This document shows, one piece after another, positions 1-6,081 of a DNA stretch of 7,317 nt. The stretch comes from DATELY01 sp035276085 (GTDB lineage Bacteria; Pseudomonadota; Gammaproteobacteria; Steroidobacterales; Steroidobacteraceae). The notes beneath the pieces were generated by a model. That model was not told the DNA's origin. It ran no database searches and saw only the letters and a program-made list of their open reading frames with translations. A program made the translations under genes and the position numbers. How positions within the stretch are numbered: the stretch's first letter is position 1; each line of letters starts with the position of its first letter. The stretch is taken from positions 1-7,317 of the forward strand of contig DATELY010000009.1 of NCBI GenBank assembly GCA_035276085.1. Reading direction: 5' to 3'.

Positions 1-1
1 G

Positions 2-118
2 CCAGAGAGGAACCCTTTTATCCCTCGGGGTCGTGCGCCGCGCGATGGACAACTAGCTCGAGCAGCCGAAGCGCTCACTGCCCGCACCACGCAGCTGATG
101 TTTGATTGCGAGCGCTGA
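2..118 (+). CDS. Possible 3' end of a convergent gene cut by the window edge
   Basis: A plus-strand frame is open from the window edge to a TGA at 116-118 (38 codons), ending 20 nt before the oxidase stop on the other strand. Its residues (for example LARAAEALTARTTQLMFD) look protein-like and could form a C-terminal helix. I recognise no family. At least two other frames here are also open, so chance is a real possibility. The nearby inverted repeat 70-76/110-116 has a 33-nt loop and is not a convincing terminator. Confidence 0.2.
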   Translation, partial: PERNPFIPRGRAPRDGQLARAAEALTARTTQLMFDCER

Positions 119-138
119 GTAGTGGTAGGGCTCACAAA

Positions 139-1245
139 TTAGCCGCGGCCAATGATGGCCGCGACATGCTCGCCGATGGCCATCGACGAGGTGAGGCCCG
201 GAGATTCAATCCCCAACAGATTGATGAGGCCGGGAATCCCATGCGCGGCTGGACCTTCGACCTCGAAATCACCCGCGACCTCACTAGGTCCGACGAGCTT
301 CGGCCTCACGCCCGCGTACGCCGGCTGGAGACACCCTGAGGGAATATCCGGCCAGTATTCCCGTATGGCCTCATAGAAAGATGCTGCCCGTGAAGCCTCC
401 ACCCGATAATCGGGCGCATCGACCCACTCCACGTCGGGCCCGAATCGCGTCGTGCCGTCGAGGTCCAGTGTCGCGTGCACACCGAGCCCGGCATTGTTCG
501 GCATGGGATAGACGAGCCGCTTGAACGGCCGAATGCCCTGACACGAGAAGTAGTTGCCTTTGGCGAAATAGCTCGTGCGCCAACGCTCCTCAGGATAGCC
601 GCGAATTTGACGCAACAGCTGAGGAGCATGGAGCCCACCACTGTTGATGAGCCATTTGCACTCGAGCTCCGCAGCGACGCCGCCGCCATCGGCCAACAAC
701 CGCGTCGCGCCCGCCTGAACGTCCGCGTACATGAACCGACAGTTCGTGATCGTGATGCCACCCTGAGCCTCGAAGTCACCCTGCAGGGCCAGCAACAGTC
801 CATGCACATCGATGATGCCGGTGGACGGCGAGAGCAGACCCGCAGCACATCGAACCGCAGGCTCGAGTTCGCGCACTTGCCGCTCGTCGACGAACACGAG
901 GTCCGCAACGCCGTTGTCCACGGCCTTGCGATGCAGGGCGCGGAGTCCCGGCAGTTGCGCCTCGGCCGCGACAATCAGCTTGCCGCAACGTCGATGATCG
1001 ATCCCGCGCTCGAGACAATAGGCGTACAGCAGTTCGCGTCCGCGCACACAAAGGCGCGTTTTGAGGCTGCTGGTTGGATAGTAAATACCGGAATGGATGA
1101 CCCCGGAATTACGCGACGTGGTTTCCTCGCCGACTCTCGGGTGCTGCTCCAGAACGACTGTTTCGAACCCCTTTGCAGCCACAGCGCGCGCAATGGCAAG
1201 TCCGACGACTCCGCCCCCGACGATCGCAATATCCACTGAGTCCAT
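139..1245 (-). CDS. lhgO: L-2-hydroxyglutarate oxidase-like FAD-dependent oxidoreductase (DAO family)
   Basis: A 368-residue FAD enzyme of the DAO superfamily. LhgO oxidises L-2-hydroxyglutarate to 2-oxoglutarate and passes electrons to oxygen or quinone. The FAD-binding GGGVVG (10-15) is followed by Glu33 for the ribose. SRNSGVIHSGIYYP (44-57) and the C-terminal AYAGVRPKL (309-317) and LLGIESPGLTSSMAIGEHVA (343-362) are typical of the LhgO group. The ATG at 1245 puts the Rossmann strand at residue 4, so the start is well placed, though no strong SD is visible. It is last in the run, 45 nt after the aminotransferase stop, the widest gap between these genes. In this setting it could act on a 2-hydroxyacid by-product, recycle 2-oxoglutarate for amino transfer, or oxidise a sugar acid; these are inferences. 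The C-terminus ends as expected for the family, so it looks complete. Confidence 0.92.
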   Translation of the reverse strand: MDSVDIAIVGGGVVGLAIARAVAAKGFETVVLEQHPRVGEETTSRNSGVIHSGIYYPTSSLKTRLCVRGRELLYAYCLERGIDHRRCGKLIVAAEAQLPGLRALHRKAVDNGVADLVFVDERQVRELEPAVRCAAGLLSPSTGIIDVHGLLLALQGDFEAQGGITITNCRFMYADVQAGATRLLADGGGVAAELECKWLINSGGLHAPQLLRQIRGYPEERWRTSYFAKGNYFSCQGIRPFKRLVYPMPNNAGLGVHATLDLDGTTRFGPDVEWVDAPDYRVEASRAASFYEAIREYWPDIPSGCLQPAYAGVRPKLVGPSEVAGDFEVEGPAAHGIPGLINLLGIESPGLTSSMAIGEHVAAIIGRG

Positions 1246-1274
1246 GCGTGACCGCTCGATTGGATGTGGCGCTT

Positions 1275-1290
1275 CGCGCGCTACCGCGCG
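1275..1290 (-). other. GC-rich hairpin between the aminotransferase and oxidase genes
   Basis: CGCGCG pairs with CGCGCG around a 4-nt loop, directly after the aminotransferase stop at 1291. The 6-bp stem is all G-C. No T-run follows on the minus strand, so it is unlikely to terminate on its own. It may stabilise the upstream mRNA 3' end or dampen read-through into the oxidase gene. Short alternating CG stretches also occur by chance in DNA this rich in G and C. Confidence 0.35.
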
Positions 1291-2652
1291 TCAACGGTAT
1301 GGGCGGAACACCGGCTTCAGCGGACGACCGACGAGATAGTCGTGAACATTGCCTTCGAGCGCTTTGCGATAAATTCGCAATGCCTCCGCTGTCGCCTGGA
1401 TCGTGTGTTCGATGTCGGCGTCGGTATGCGAGTAGCTCACGACGAAGGAAGGCGCGAGGACACCGCGACGAATCATCTCCTGCAGGAACAGTGCTCGTAA
1501 TTCCTGGCTCGGATTGCCCTGAGCATCCTTCGTGGTGAAGAGGACGTTGCAGTCCCGGCCGATACACCTCACCTGTTCCTGCACACCCGCATCCCGCGCA
1601 GCGGCATCGACACCTTCGCGCAACTTTTTCCCTTGGCGGTGAAGGTGACCGACGACGTCTTCATCCCGGTAAGTTGTCATCGTCGCGATGCCGGCGGCCA
1701 ACGAATGTGTTTCAGCACCGTGGGTGGTCGACAGCAAAAATACCCGCTCGCGATCGTGGTCGTAGCCACCGAGCTCCATGACCTCGCGCTTGCCCGCCAA
1801 AGCGGACAGCGAGAAGCCGTTCGCAATTGCCTTGCCGAAGCTCGACAGGTCGGGCGTCACGCCATACACGTGCTGCGCGCCAGAGTTGTGCCACCGGAAC
1901 CCCGTGATCATCTCGTCGAACACGAGCAGTGCTCCGTGCCGATGGCACAGCGTTTTGAGATCTTGCAGGAAACCGGGAGCGGGCTGGTCGAGCCTTTCGG
2001 CTTCGAGAAGCACGCACGCAATCTGATTCGGGTATTGCGTGAACAGTGCCTCCACGCTCGCCAGATCGTTGTAGTGAAAGCCGAGTGTGTGAGAACGCAC
2101 CCACTGCGGTATTCCGCCAGGCATGGGCGTGGTGCCGATGTACCAGTCCGATACGGAAAAGAACGGGTGATCGCTGCAGATCGCAATGTGCTCACGCCCC
2201 GTGTGGGCGCGCGCGAGACGTACGGCGCCGTCGAGCGCGTCGGATCCATGCTTGCCGAACTTCACCATGTCGGCCGTCGACACCAACTCGAGGAAGCGTT
2301 CCGCACACTCGACCTCGATAGGTGCCGGCCGCACGAAATTGGCGCCGTATTGCATCTGGCGTGCAGCCGCTTCGATCACTGGCGCGTATGCATGACCCAG
2401 AGTCACCGCGCGCAGCCCCATGCCGTACTCGATGAATTCGTTGCCGTCGAGATCCCAGACGTGGCAGCCCTGGCCGCGGACGATGAAATGCGGGGCCTGT
2501 TCGGGATACTGATCGTCGCCCTTGGCGTACGTGTGTGCGCCGCCGGGAATGATCTGATGAGCCCTGACACTCAGCTTGCGACCGCTGTCGAACTGCGTGC
2601 CGCCGAGCTTGTTGGGTGTCGCGTCAAAGCGTGAACTGGAGTTTGCGGCCAT
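1291..2652 (-). CDS. Class III PLP aminotransferase, glutamate-1-semialdehyde aminomutase-like
   Basis: A 453-residue fold-type I, class III PLP enzyme. VFDEMITGF (244-252) gives Asp246, which pairs with the PLP ring nitrogen, and SFGKAIANGFSLSALAGKRE (271-290) gives the Schiff-base lysine, Lys274. The N-terminal IIPGGAHTYAKG (34-45) and VWDLDGNEFIEYGMGL (65-80) match the HemL group. Two active-site loops differ from HemL: KHGSDA (134-139) replaces NSGTEA, and STTHGAETHS (308-317) replaces the GTLSGNP-type loop. That and the sugar context argue against tetrapyrrole synthesis and for amination of a keto-sugar or small keto compound. The frame stays open upstream to 2796, but the first 48 residues so gained are Cys/Arg-rich, unlike the family, and lie inside the deacetylase gene. 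The ATG at 2652 has a GGAGG 6 nt upstream and is preferred. The gene overlaps the deacetylase by 29 nt, so the two are probably coupled. Confidence 0.93.
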   Translation of the reverse strand: MAANSSSRFDATPNKLGGTQFDSGRKLSVRAHQIIPGGAHTYAKGDDQYPEQAPHFIVRGQGCHVWDLDGNEFIEYGMGLRAVTLGHAYAPVIEAAARQMQYGANFVRPAPIEVECAERFLELVSTADMVKFGKHGSDALDGAVRLARAHTGREHIAICSDHPFFSVSDWYIGTTPMPGGIPQWVRSHTLGFHYNDLASVEALFTQYPNQIACVLLEAERLDQPAPGFLQDLKTLCHRHGALLVFDEMITGFRWHNSGAQHVYGVTPDLSSFGKAIANGFSLSALAGKREVMELGGYDHDRERVFLLSTTHGAETHSLAAGIATMTTYRDEDVVGHLHRQGKKLREGVDAAARDAGVQEQVRCIGRDCNVLFTTKDAQGNPSQELRALFLQEMIRRGVLAPSFVVSYSHTDADIEHTIQATAEALRIYRKALEGNVHDYLVGRPLKPVFRPYR

Positions 2653-3283
2653 GGAATGCCTCCGCCAAACCGCTCGTAGAGCGGCATTCGATGCCACGCA
2701 AGCGTAGCAAGGACATGAAAGTATCAACCGTGAACCAGTCGCGCTGCAGCTGGCTCTGATGTGCCCGCATGAGCGCCTTGACCTTGGCGCCAGCATCTTT
2801 GGCGCTCACAGGAGCATAGATGTTCGGTTGGCCAAGTCCGCCGTCCCACTTGGGGATTTCGTACTCGAGGACGATGTGATTGCGAAAGGTGTTCCAGACC
2901 ATCTCGTTCACGATTCTGTGATCCTGGTGGCGATCGTCGCGCTCGTGACAAAAGATCACGTCCGGGCGCGGCAGGCGCTTCAGGGATTCGAAAAATTCCT
3001 TGACCCGGAGATACTCGGCAGGAAACCGACCGTCGATGAAATCGCCGAACACGAGCTCGCCGCGCGCGCGCGGCTGCACGAGCATCGACATGGCCTTCCG
3101 CGATTCTGCCGTGCGCTGCTCATTACCACTCAGCAGGGCCCAGTCGATACATACGTTACGTCGTGCCCGCTGAAAGGCACGCAGCGTTGCACCGCATCCG
3201 ATCTCTACGTCGTCGCAATGTGCGCCGACGCAGAGGACGCGTAGCTGACGTTTTCCGCCCGAGTCAGGAATCAGGGACAGCAC
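2624..3283 (-). CDS. PIG-L (LmbE) family N-deacetylase
   Basis: A 219-residue PIG-L family protein, members of which remove acetyl groups from N-acetyl amino sugars using zinc (MshB and GlcNAc-PI deacetylase are known examples). The family signature AHxDDxExG appears as AHCDDVEIGCG (21-31): His22 and Asp25 are likely zinc ligands and Asp24 the catalytic base. RDDRHQDH (115-122) supplies the third ligand, His122. The usual Pro of AHPDD is Cys23. There is no signal peptide or membrane segment, so the substrate should be a cytosolic sugar or sugar nucleotide. The start is uncertain: GTG at 3283 lies 7 nt after the cytidylyltransferase stop and only 2 nt after a GGAG, which is short. The CTG codons at 3280 or 3274 are alternatives; all keep the domain, which begins near residue 14. 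The end overlaps the aminotransferase start by 29 nt. Confidence 0.92.
   Translation of the reverse strand: MLSLIPDSGGKRQLRVLCVGAHCDDVEIGCGATLRAFQRARRNVCIDWALLSGNEQRTAESRKAMSMLVQPRARGELVFGDFIDGRFPAEYLRVKEFFESLKRLPRPDVIFCHERDDRHQDHRIVNEMVWNTFRNHIVLEYEIPKWDGGLGQPNIYAPVSAKDAGAKVKALMRAHQSQLQRDWFTVDTFMSLLRLRGIECRSTSGLAEAFHGRKLQFTL
2659..2663 (-). promoter_or_regulatory. Shine-Dalgarno site fixing the aminotransferase start
   Basis: Read on the minus strand, GGAGG stands 6 nt before the ATG at 2652. It lies inside the deacetylase coding sequence, which ends 29 nt into the aminotransferase gene. It selects this ATG over the in-frame start at 2796 and suggests that ribosomes finishing the deacetylase re-initiate or bind here. 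Confidence 0.7.
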
Positions 3284-3290
3284 GGCTCCG

Positions 3291-4088
3291 TCAGCTCACT
3301 GCACATGCAGGATGGCGTTGCCAGACCATCCACGGGCACTTCCCACGCGCCTCCATGCGATCAAAACTGATCTTGTCTTTGAAGGTGTCCATGCATTGCC
3401 AAAAACCGTCCCACTGGAACGCGGATAGTTTGCGACGATCAATCAGTCGGGCGAACGGCTTCTCGACCAGCTCATCCCCTTCCTCAATGTAGTCGAAGAT
3501 GTCCTTGCGCAGCACAAAGTATCCGCCGTTGATCCACAGCTGCTGATCGGGCATCGCACCCATGTGCGTCACGAGGCCGTCAGCGTCGCTGTGCACGGCA
3601 TGGAAGCTCTGGGCACTCCTCACGGCTGCAAAGGTCGCAACCGAGTCGCGCTGCTGGAAATTTTGGATCACGCTATCGAGCGGCAGATCGGAAAGTCCGT
3701 CGGCATAGTTCGCGAGAAAGACCTCTTCCCCTTGCAGGTACTGTTTCACTCGCAGCAAGCGCTGTCCGATGTTGCTATGCAGGCCTGTGTCGACAAAGGT
3801 GATGCGCCAGTCGTCGAGATCGCGCGAGTGCAGCTCGACGTGACGGTCTTTCGCTCTCAACGTGAAAGAGTTCGTCATAGTCTCCTGATAGTTCAGGAAG
3901 TACTCCCGAACGAGGTCCCCGCGGTAGCCGAGACACAGAATGAAGTCTCGGTGCCCGTAGTGCGCGTAATAGCGCATCAGGTGCCAGAGGATGGGACGAT
4001 AGCCAATATTCACCAAAGGCTTCGGAATCGTGTCGGAGTGCTCGCGCAAGCGCGTCCCCAGACCACCACAGAACAATACAACCTTCAT
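3291..4088 (-). CDS. rfbF: RfbF-like glucose-1-phosphate cytidylyltransferase / sugar nucleotidyltransferase
   Basis: A 265-residue single-domain nucleotidyltransferase, close to the roughly 257 residues of RfbF, which joins CTP and glucose-1-phosphate to give CDP-glucose and pyrophosphate. Signature elements: CGGLGTRLRE (7-16), IPKPLVNIG (21-29) with the phosphate-binding lysine, RPILWHLM (31-38), NYADGLSD (127-134) with metal-binding Asp130, INGGYFVL (186-193) and GFWQCMDTFKDK (228-239) with Asp234. The last motif is strongly RfbF-like. A difference from RfbF is the SFHAV stretch (161-165), where RfbF has a Gly-containing RFGAL segment, so the sugar specificity could differ. The ATG at 4088 lies in a 4-nt ATGA overlap with the previous gene, preceded by GGAGG with a 5-nt spacer, a strong coupled ribosome site. 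The usual RfbG 4,6-dehydratase partner is absent from the window. Confidence 0.93.
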   Translation of the reverse strand: MKVVLFCGGLGTRLREHSDTIPKPLVNIGYRPILWHLMRYYAHYGHRDFILCLGYRGDLVREYFLNYQETMTNSFTLRAKDRHVELHSRDLDDWRITFVDTGLHSNIGQRLLRVKQYLQGEEVFLANYADGLSDLPLDSVIQNFQQRDSVATFAAVRSAQSFHAVHSDADGLVTHMGAMPDQQLWINGGYFVLRKDIFDYIEEGDELVEKPFARLIDRRKLSAFQWDGFWQCMDTFKDKISFDRMEARGKCPWMVWQRHPACAVS

Positions 4089-5500
4089 CGGCTCCTCCGC
4101 TTGTTCGCAGCTCGGCGTGGCTTGCTTGCAGCCTTCCCACGCACTGTCTGCGAGGTCTTCTTGCCAGTCCGCCGTCTGCCGTATTTTGCCTGCGGCGTCT
4201 CACGTAACAAATCCGCGTCGACCAGATCCTTAGCGGCCCGCGCCAAAACGTCGAATGGCTGGCGGGACTTGATCGCTACATCGAGCACCGACTGCGAGCC
4301 GTCGGCTTGATTGAGCAACCACAGCATGGCTGATTCACGCTCGGACGGACTCTGTCCACCCACGGCGCCGTACAAGCCCCGCTTGCCCAGCCGAGGCTCA
4401 CCCTTCGGGCTCAGGTTGATGTAGCGATGATCTGCTTCGATGATCTCCACGATGCGCTGGCACGCCGCCAAGCTCGCATCGAGCTGCTGGGGCGAGATGA
4501 GCGTCAGATCGTCCGCAGAACTATGGTATTGAGGATAGCCATCGTTGACTGAGCGAGTGAGTCGGCCGACGGGCAAATTGAATCCTGGCGAGCACAATTG
4601 ACGCTCGTCGTATCCATACGGCTCGAAGTCGATGATGCGTGACTGCGGCTCGAGCGTGCTGAGGGCATGTTCCACAATCCGGTCGATGTCCGCAGTGCCG
4701 CGGCGGCTTCGCTTGTAAGTGAGAGGAGCCGGATCGCCCAGCAGTCCAAGCACCAGCCCGTGACGCACTTTGGCAAGACGATGCTCATTGCGTTTGAGCC
4801 AACACAGTGAGCCGATCGTGCCCGGCGCAAACACCAGACGATATGTATACCTGCGGGTTGCACTGGCAATCCACCGTGCAAGTTCGGTGGCGATGGCCAT
4901 GCCGCTGGTATTGTCGTTGGCGAGCGAGGGATGGCATACGTGCGTGAAGAGCAGGACCTCTTCCGGGCTCGACCCTGGCAACACGCATTCTCCATAGGTG
5001 AGCGACCCGACGCCGAGATGACTGCGAACGGCAATCTCGTAAACGCCGTCGCTCCACGTTGCGAGATCGCGGGCGCGGACACAGAAGCCCCACGTGCGGC
5101 GGTAATAGCTTGTCCGATATGGGATCCAGTCGGGATGCTTGGCCGTGTGCAGGTGCTTCTTCAGCTCGCTCAGAGCCAGCCGATCCTCGACCGGTTCGGA
5201 ATAACTCACGATGTGCAGATTGTGGGCGGCGAAATCGACCACCGTGCGCCCTTCGGGGCTCAGGATTGTCGCGCTGTCGATGTTCCATTCCAAAGGAACT
5301 TCCCAATCGAATACCTTGGATCCAGACCGTACTTCGGTCACCTCGAGAGGAATGCGCTCGCCGATCAGACTCAGCGTCTTTCGAACCCCGTTTCCCGTGA
5401 TGCTCCGGCAGATCGGATAGAGAGTCGTCGCAAATGCGTGCAGGCCCTCGCCTCGCTCAGAAGCCGGTGCGACCACGGGCTGGACCGACGCAGCGTTCAC
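4085..5500 (-). CDS. DUF4910/DUF2172 aminopeptidase-like protein with winged helix and basic tail
   Basis: A 471-residue protein of the family often annotated as polysaccharide biosynthesis protein with an aminopeptidase-like domain. The fold is that of M28-type zinc peptidases with an inserted domain. Likely metal-binding segments are HVCHPSLANDNTSG (187-200; His190, Asp196), YGYDERQLCSPG (295-306; Asp298, Glu299) and QYHSSADDL (324-332; His326). PGTIG (226-230) and LTYKRSRRG (260-268) are also typical. Residues about 385-435 look like the family's C-terminal winged helix. The last 33 residues (439-471) are almost all Lys, Arg, Ala, Ser and Thr, a tail beyond the family's usual end as I recall it. 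There is no signal peptide, so the protein is cytosolic. The start is GTG at 5500 with GAGGA 4 nt upstream, overlapping the epimerase stop by 4 nt. The coding end carries the SD for the next gene. No biochemical function is known to me; a hydrolase or amide-handling role on a sugar intermediate is only inference. Confidence 0.9.
   Translation of the reverse strand: MNAASVQPVVAPASERGEGLHAFATTLYPICRSITGNGVRKTLSLIGERIPLEVTEVRSGSKVFDWEVPLEWNIDSATILSPEGRTVVDFAAHNLHIVSYSEPVEDRLALSELKKHLHTAKHPDWIPYRTSYYRRTWGFCVRARDLATWSDGVYEIAVRSHLGVGSLTYGECVLPGSSPEEVLLFTHVCHPSLANDNTSGMAIATELARWIASATRRYTYRLVFAPGTIGSLCWLKRNEHRLAKVRHGLVLGLLGDPAPLTYKRSRRGTADIDRIVEHALSTLEPQSRIIDFEPYGYDERQLCSPGFNLPVGRLTRSVNDGYPQYHSSADDLTLISPQQLDASLAACQRIVEIIEADHRYINLSPKGEPRLGKRGLYGAVGGQSPSERESAMLWLLNQADGSQSVLDVAIKSRQPFDVLARAAKDLVDADLLRETPQAKYGRRRTGKKTSQTVRGKAASKPRRAANKRRSR
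4094..4098 (-). promoter_or_regulatory. Shine-Dalgarno site of the cytidylyltransferase gene
   Basis: Minus-strand GGAGG with a 5-nt spacer to the ATG at 4088. It is embedded in the Arg-rich last codons of the aminopeptidase-like gene, whose TGA overlaps the ATG. This is a standard coupled-translation arrangement. Confidence 0.65.
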
Positions 5501-6081
5501 GACTTCCTCGGTGCGCCATCGTCATGGCGAGCCAACTCACGCTCGAATGCAGCCCGATCGAAATCCGGATAGTCGGCGTCACGGGGAGCAATCGTGATTT
5601 CAGCCAGCGGCCACTCGATGCCGAACGCACGATCGTTCCAGCGGAAACCGTTGGCCAGATCCGGAGCGAACCGGTCCGTCATCTGATAGAAGACTTCGGT
5701 GTCGTCGACCAGGGTCTGAAAGCCATGTGCGACCCCATGCGGAATCATCACGGCGTCGCGATTCCGATCATCGAGTCTGACGCCAACGTGCTGCAGGTAC
5801 GAAGGCGAGTTCGGCCGCAGGTCGATCAGCACATCGTAGATTGCGCCCCGAACACAGCGCACCAGCTTGTCCTCCCGGGACGGAGGCCACTGGAAGTGCA
5901 TACCGCGCACGGTGCCCGCCTTGGCGTTGTACGACATGCTGGACTGAATGACTGCGGTGGGCAGTCCATGCGCCGAAAACTCATCGATGCAAAATGTGCG
6001 CGCAAAGAATCCGCGGTGATCGGCGTGGCGCTCGATACTGACTTTCATCGCACCTGCAATCGGTAGGGTCTCGAACTTCAT
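5497..6081 (-). CDS. RmlC/RfbC-like dTDP-4-dehydrorhamnose 3,5-epimerase family cupin
   Basis: A 194-residue cupin, normal length for RmlC enzymes, which epimerise C3 and/or C5 of 4-keto-6-deoxy sugar nucleotides. Family marks in order: DHRGFFARTF (21-30), the RGMHFQ strand (59-64) with likely catalytic base His62, Lys72, Asp87 in VLIDLR, PHGVAHGFQ (114-122), Tyr132, and Asp168 in APRD as the probable partner of His62. Where classical RmlC has a second tyrosine at the end of a YKxTxYY-type motif (the proposed general acid), this protein reads FYQMTDRF and has Phe138. That may mean single-centre epimerisation or another substrate; it is inferred from motif alignment by eye. The ATG at 6081 overlaps the SDR stop by 4 nt and has no clear SD, so translation is probably coupled. 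Its own stop overlaps the next start (GTGA). Confidence 0.92.
   Translation of the reverse strand: MKFETLPIAGAMKVSIERHADHRGFFARTFCIDEFSAHGLPTAVIQSSMSYNAKAGTVRGMHFQWPPSREDKLVRCVRGAIYDVLIDLRPNSPSYLQHVGVRLDDRNRDAVMIPHGVAHGFQTLVDDTEVFYQMTDRFAPDLANGFRWNDRAFGIEWPLAEITIAPRDADYPDFDRAAFERELARHDDGAPRKS

Noticed and set aside
70..116. Inverted repeat AGCGCTC/GAGCGCT as a terminator for the operon
   Set aside because: The 7-bp arms are separated by 33 nt and no T-run follows; part of the match arises because AGCGCT is itself a palindrome.
1..138. Open frame continuing 46 codons past the oxidase stop to the left edge
   Set aside because: The oxidase already ends with its family's normal C-terminal segment, so read-through or a broken longer gene is not needed; the continuing residues show no pattern.
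475..1239. Plus-strand open frame of 254 codons opposite the oxidase
   Set aside because: It is a mirror of the FAD enzyme coding sequence, with no motif and no ribosome site of note.
1255..1264. CATCCAATCG shared between this gap (minus strand) and 7237-7246 (plus strand)
   Set aside because: A ten-base match is expected many times by chance when both strands of a 7-kb window are compared.
1633..2634. Long plus-strand open frame (333 codons) opposite the aminotransferase
   Set aside because: It lies antisense to a gene with clear PLP-enzyme motifs. Its translation shows no recognisable domain and is rich in Arg, Val and His, as expected from the opposite strand of GC-rich coding DNA.
2653..2796. 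48-codon upstream extension of the aminotransferase frame
   Set aside because: The added residues are Cys/Arg/Ser-rich and overlap the deacetylase in another frame; the GGAGG before the ATG at 2652 marks the better start.
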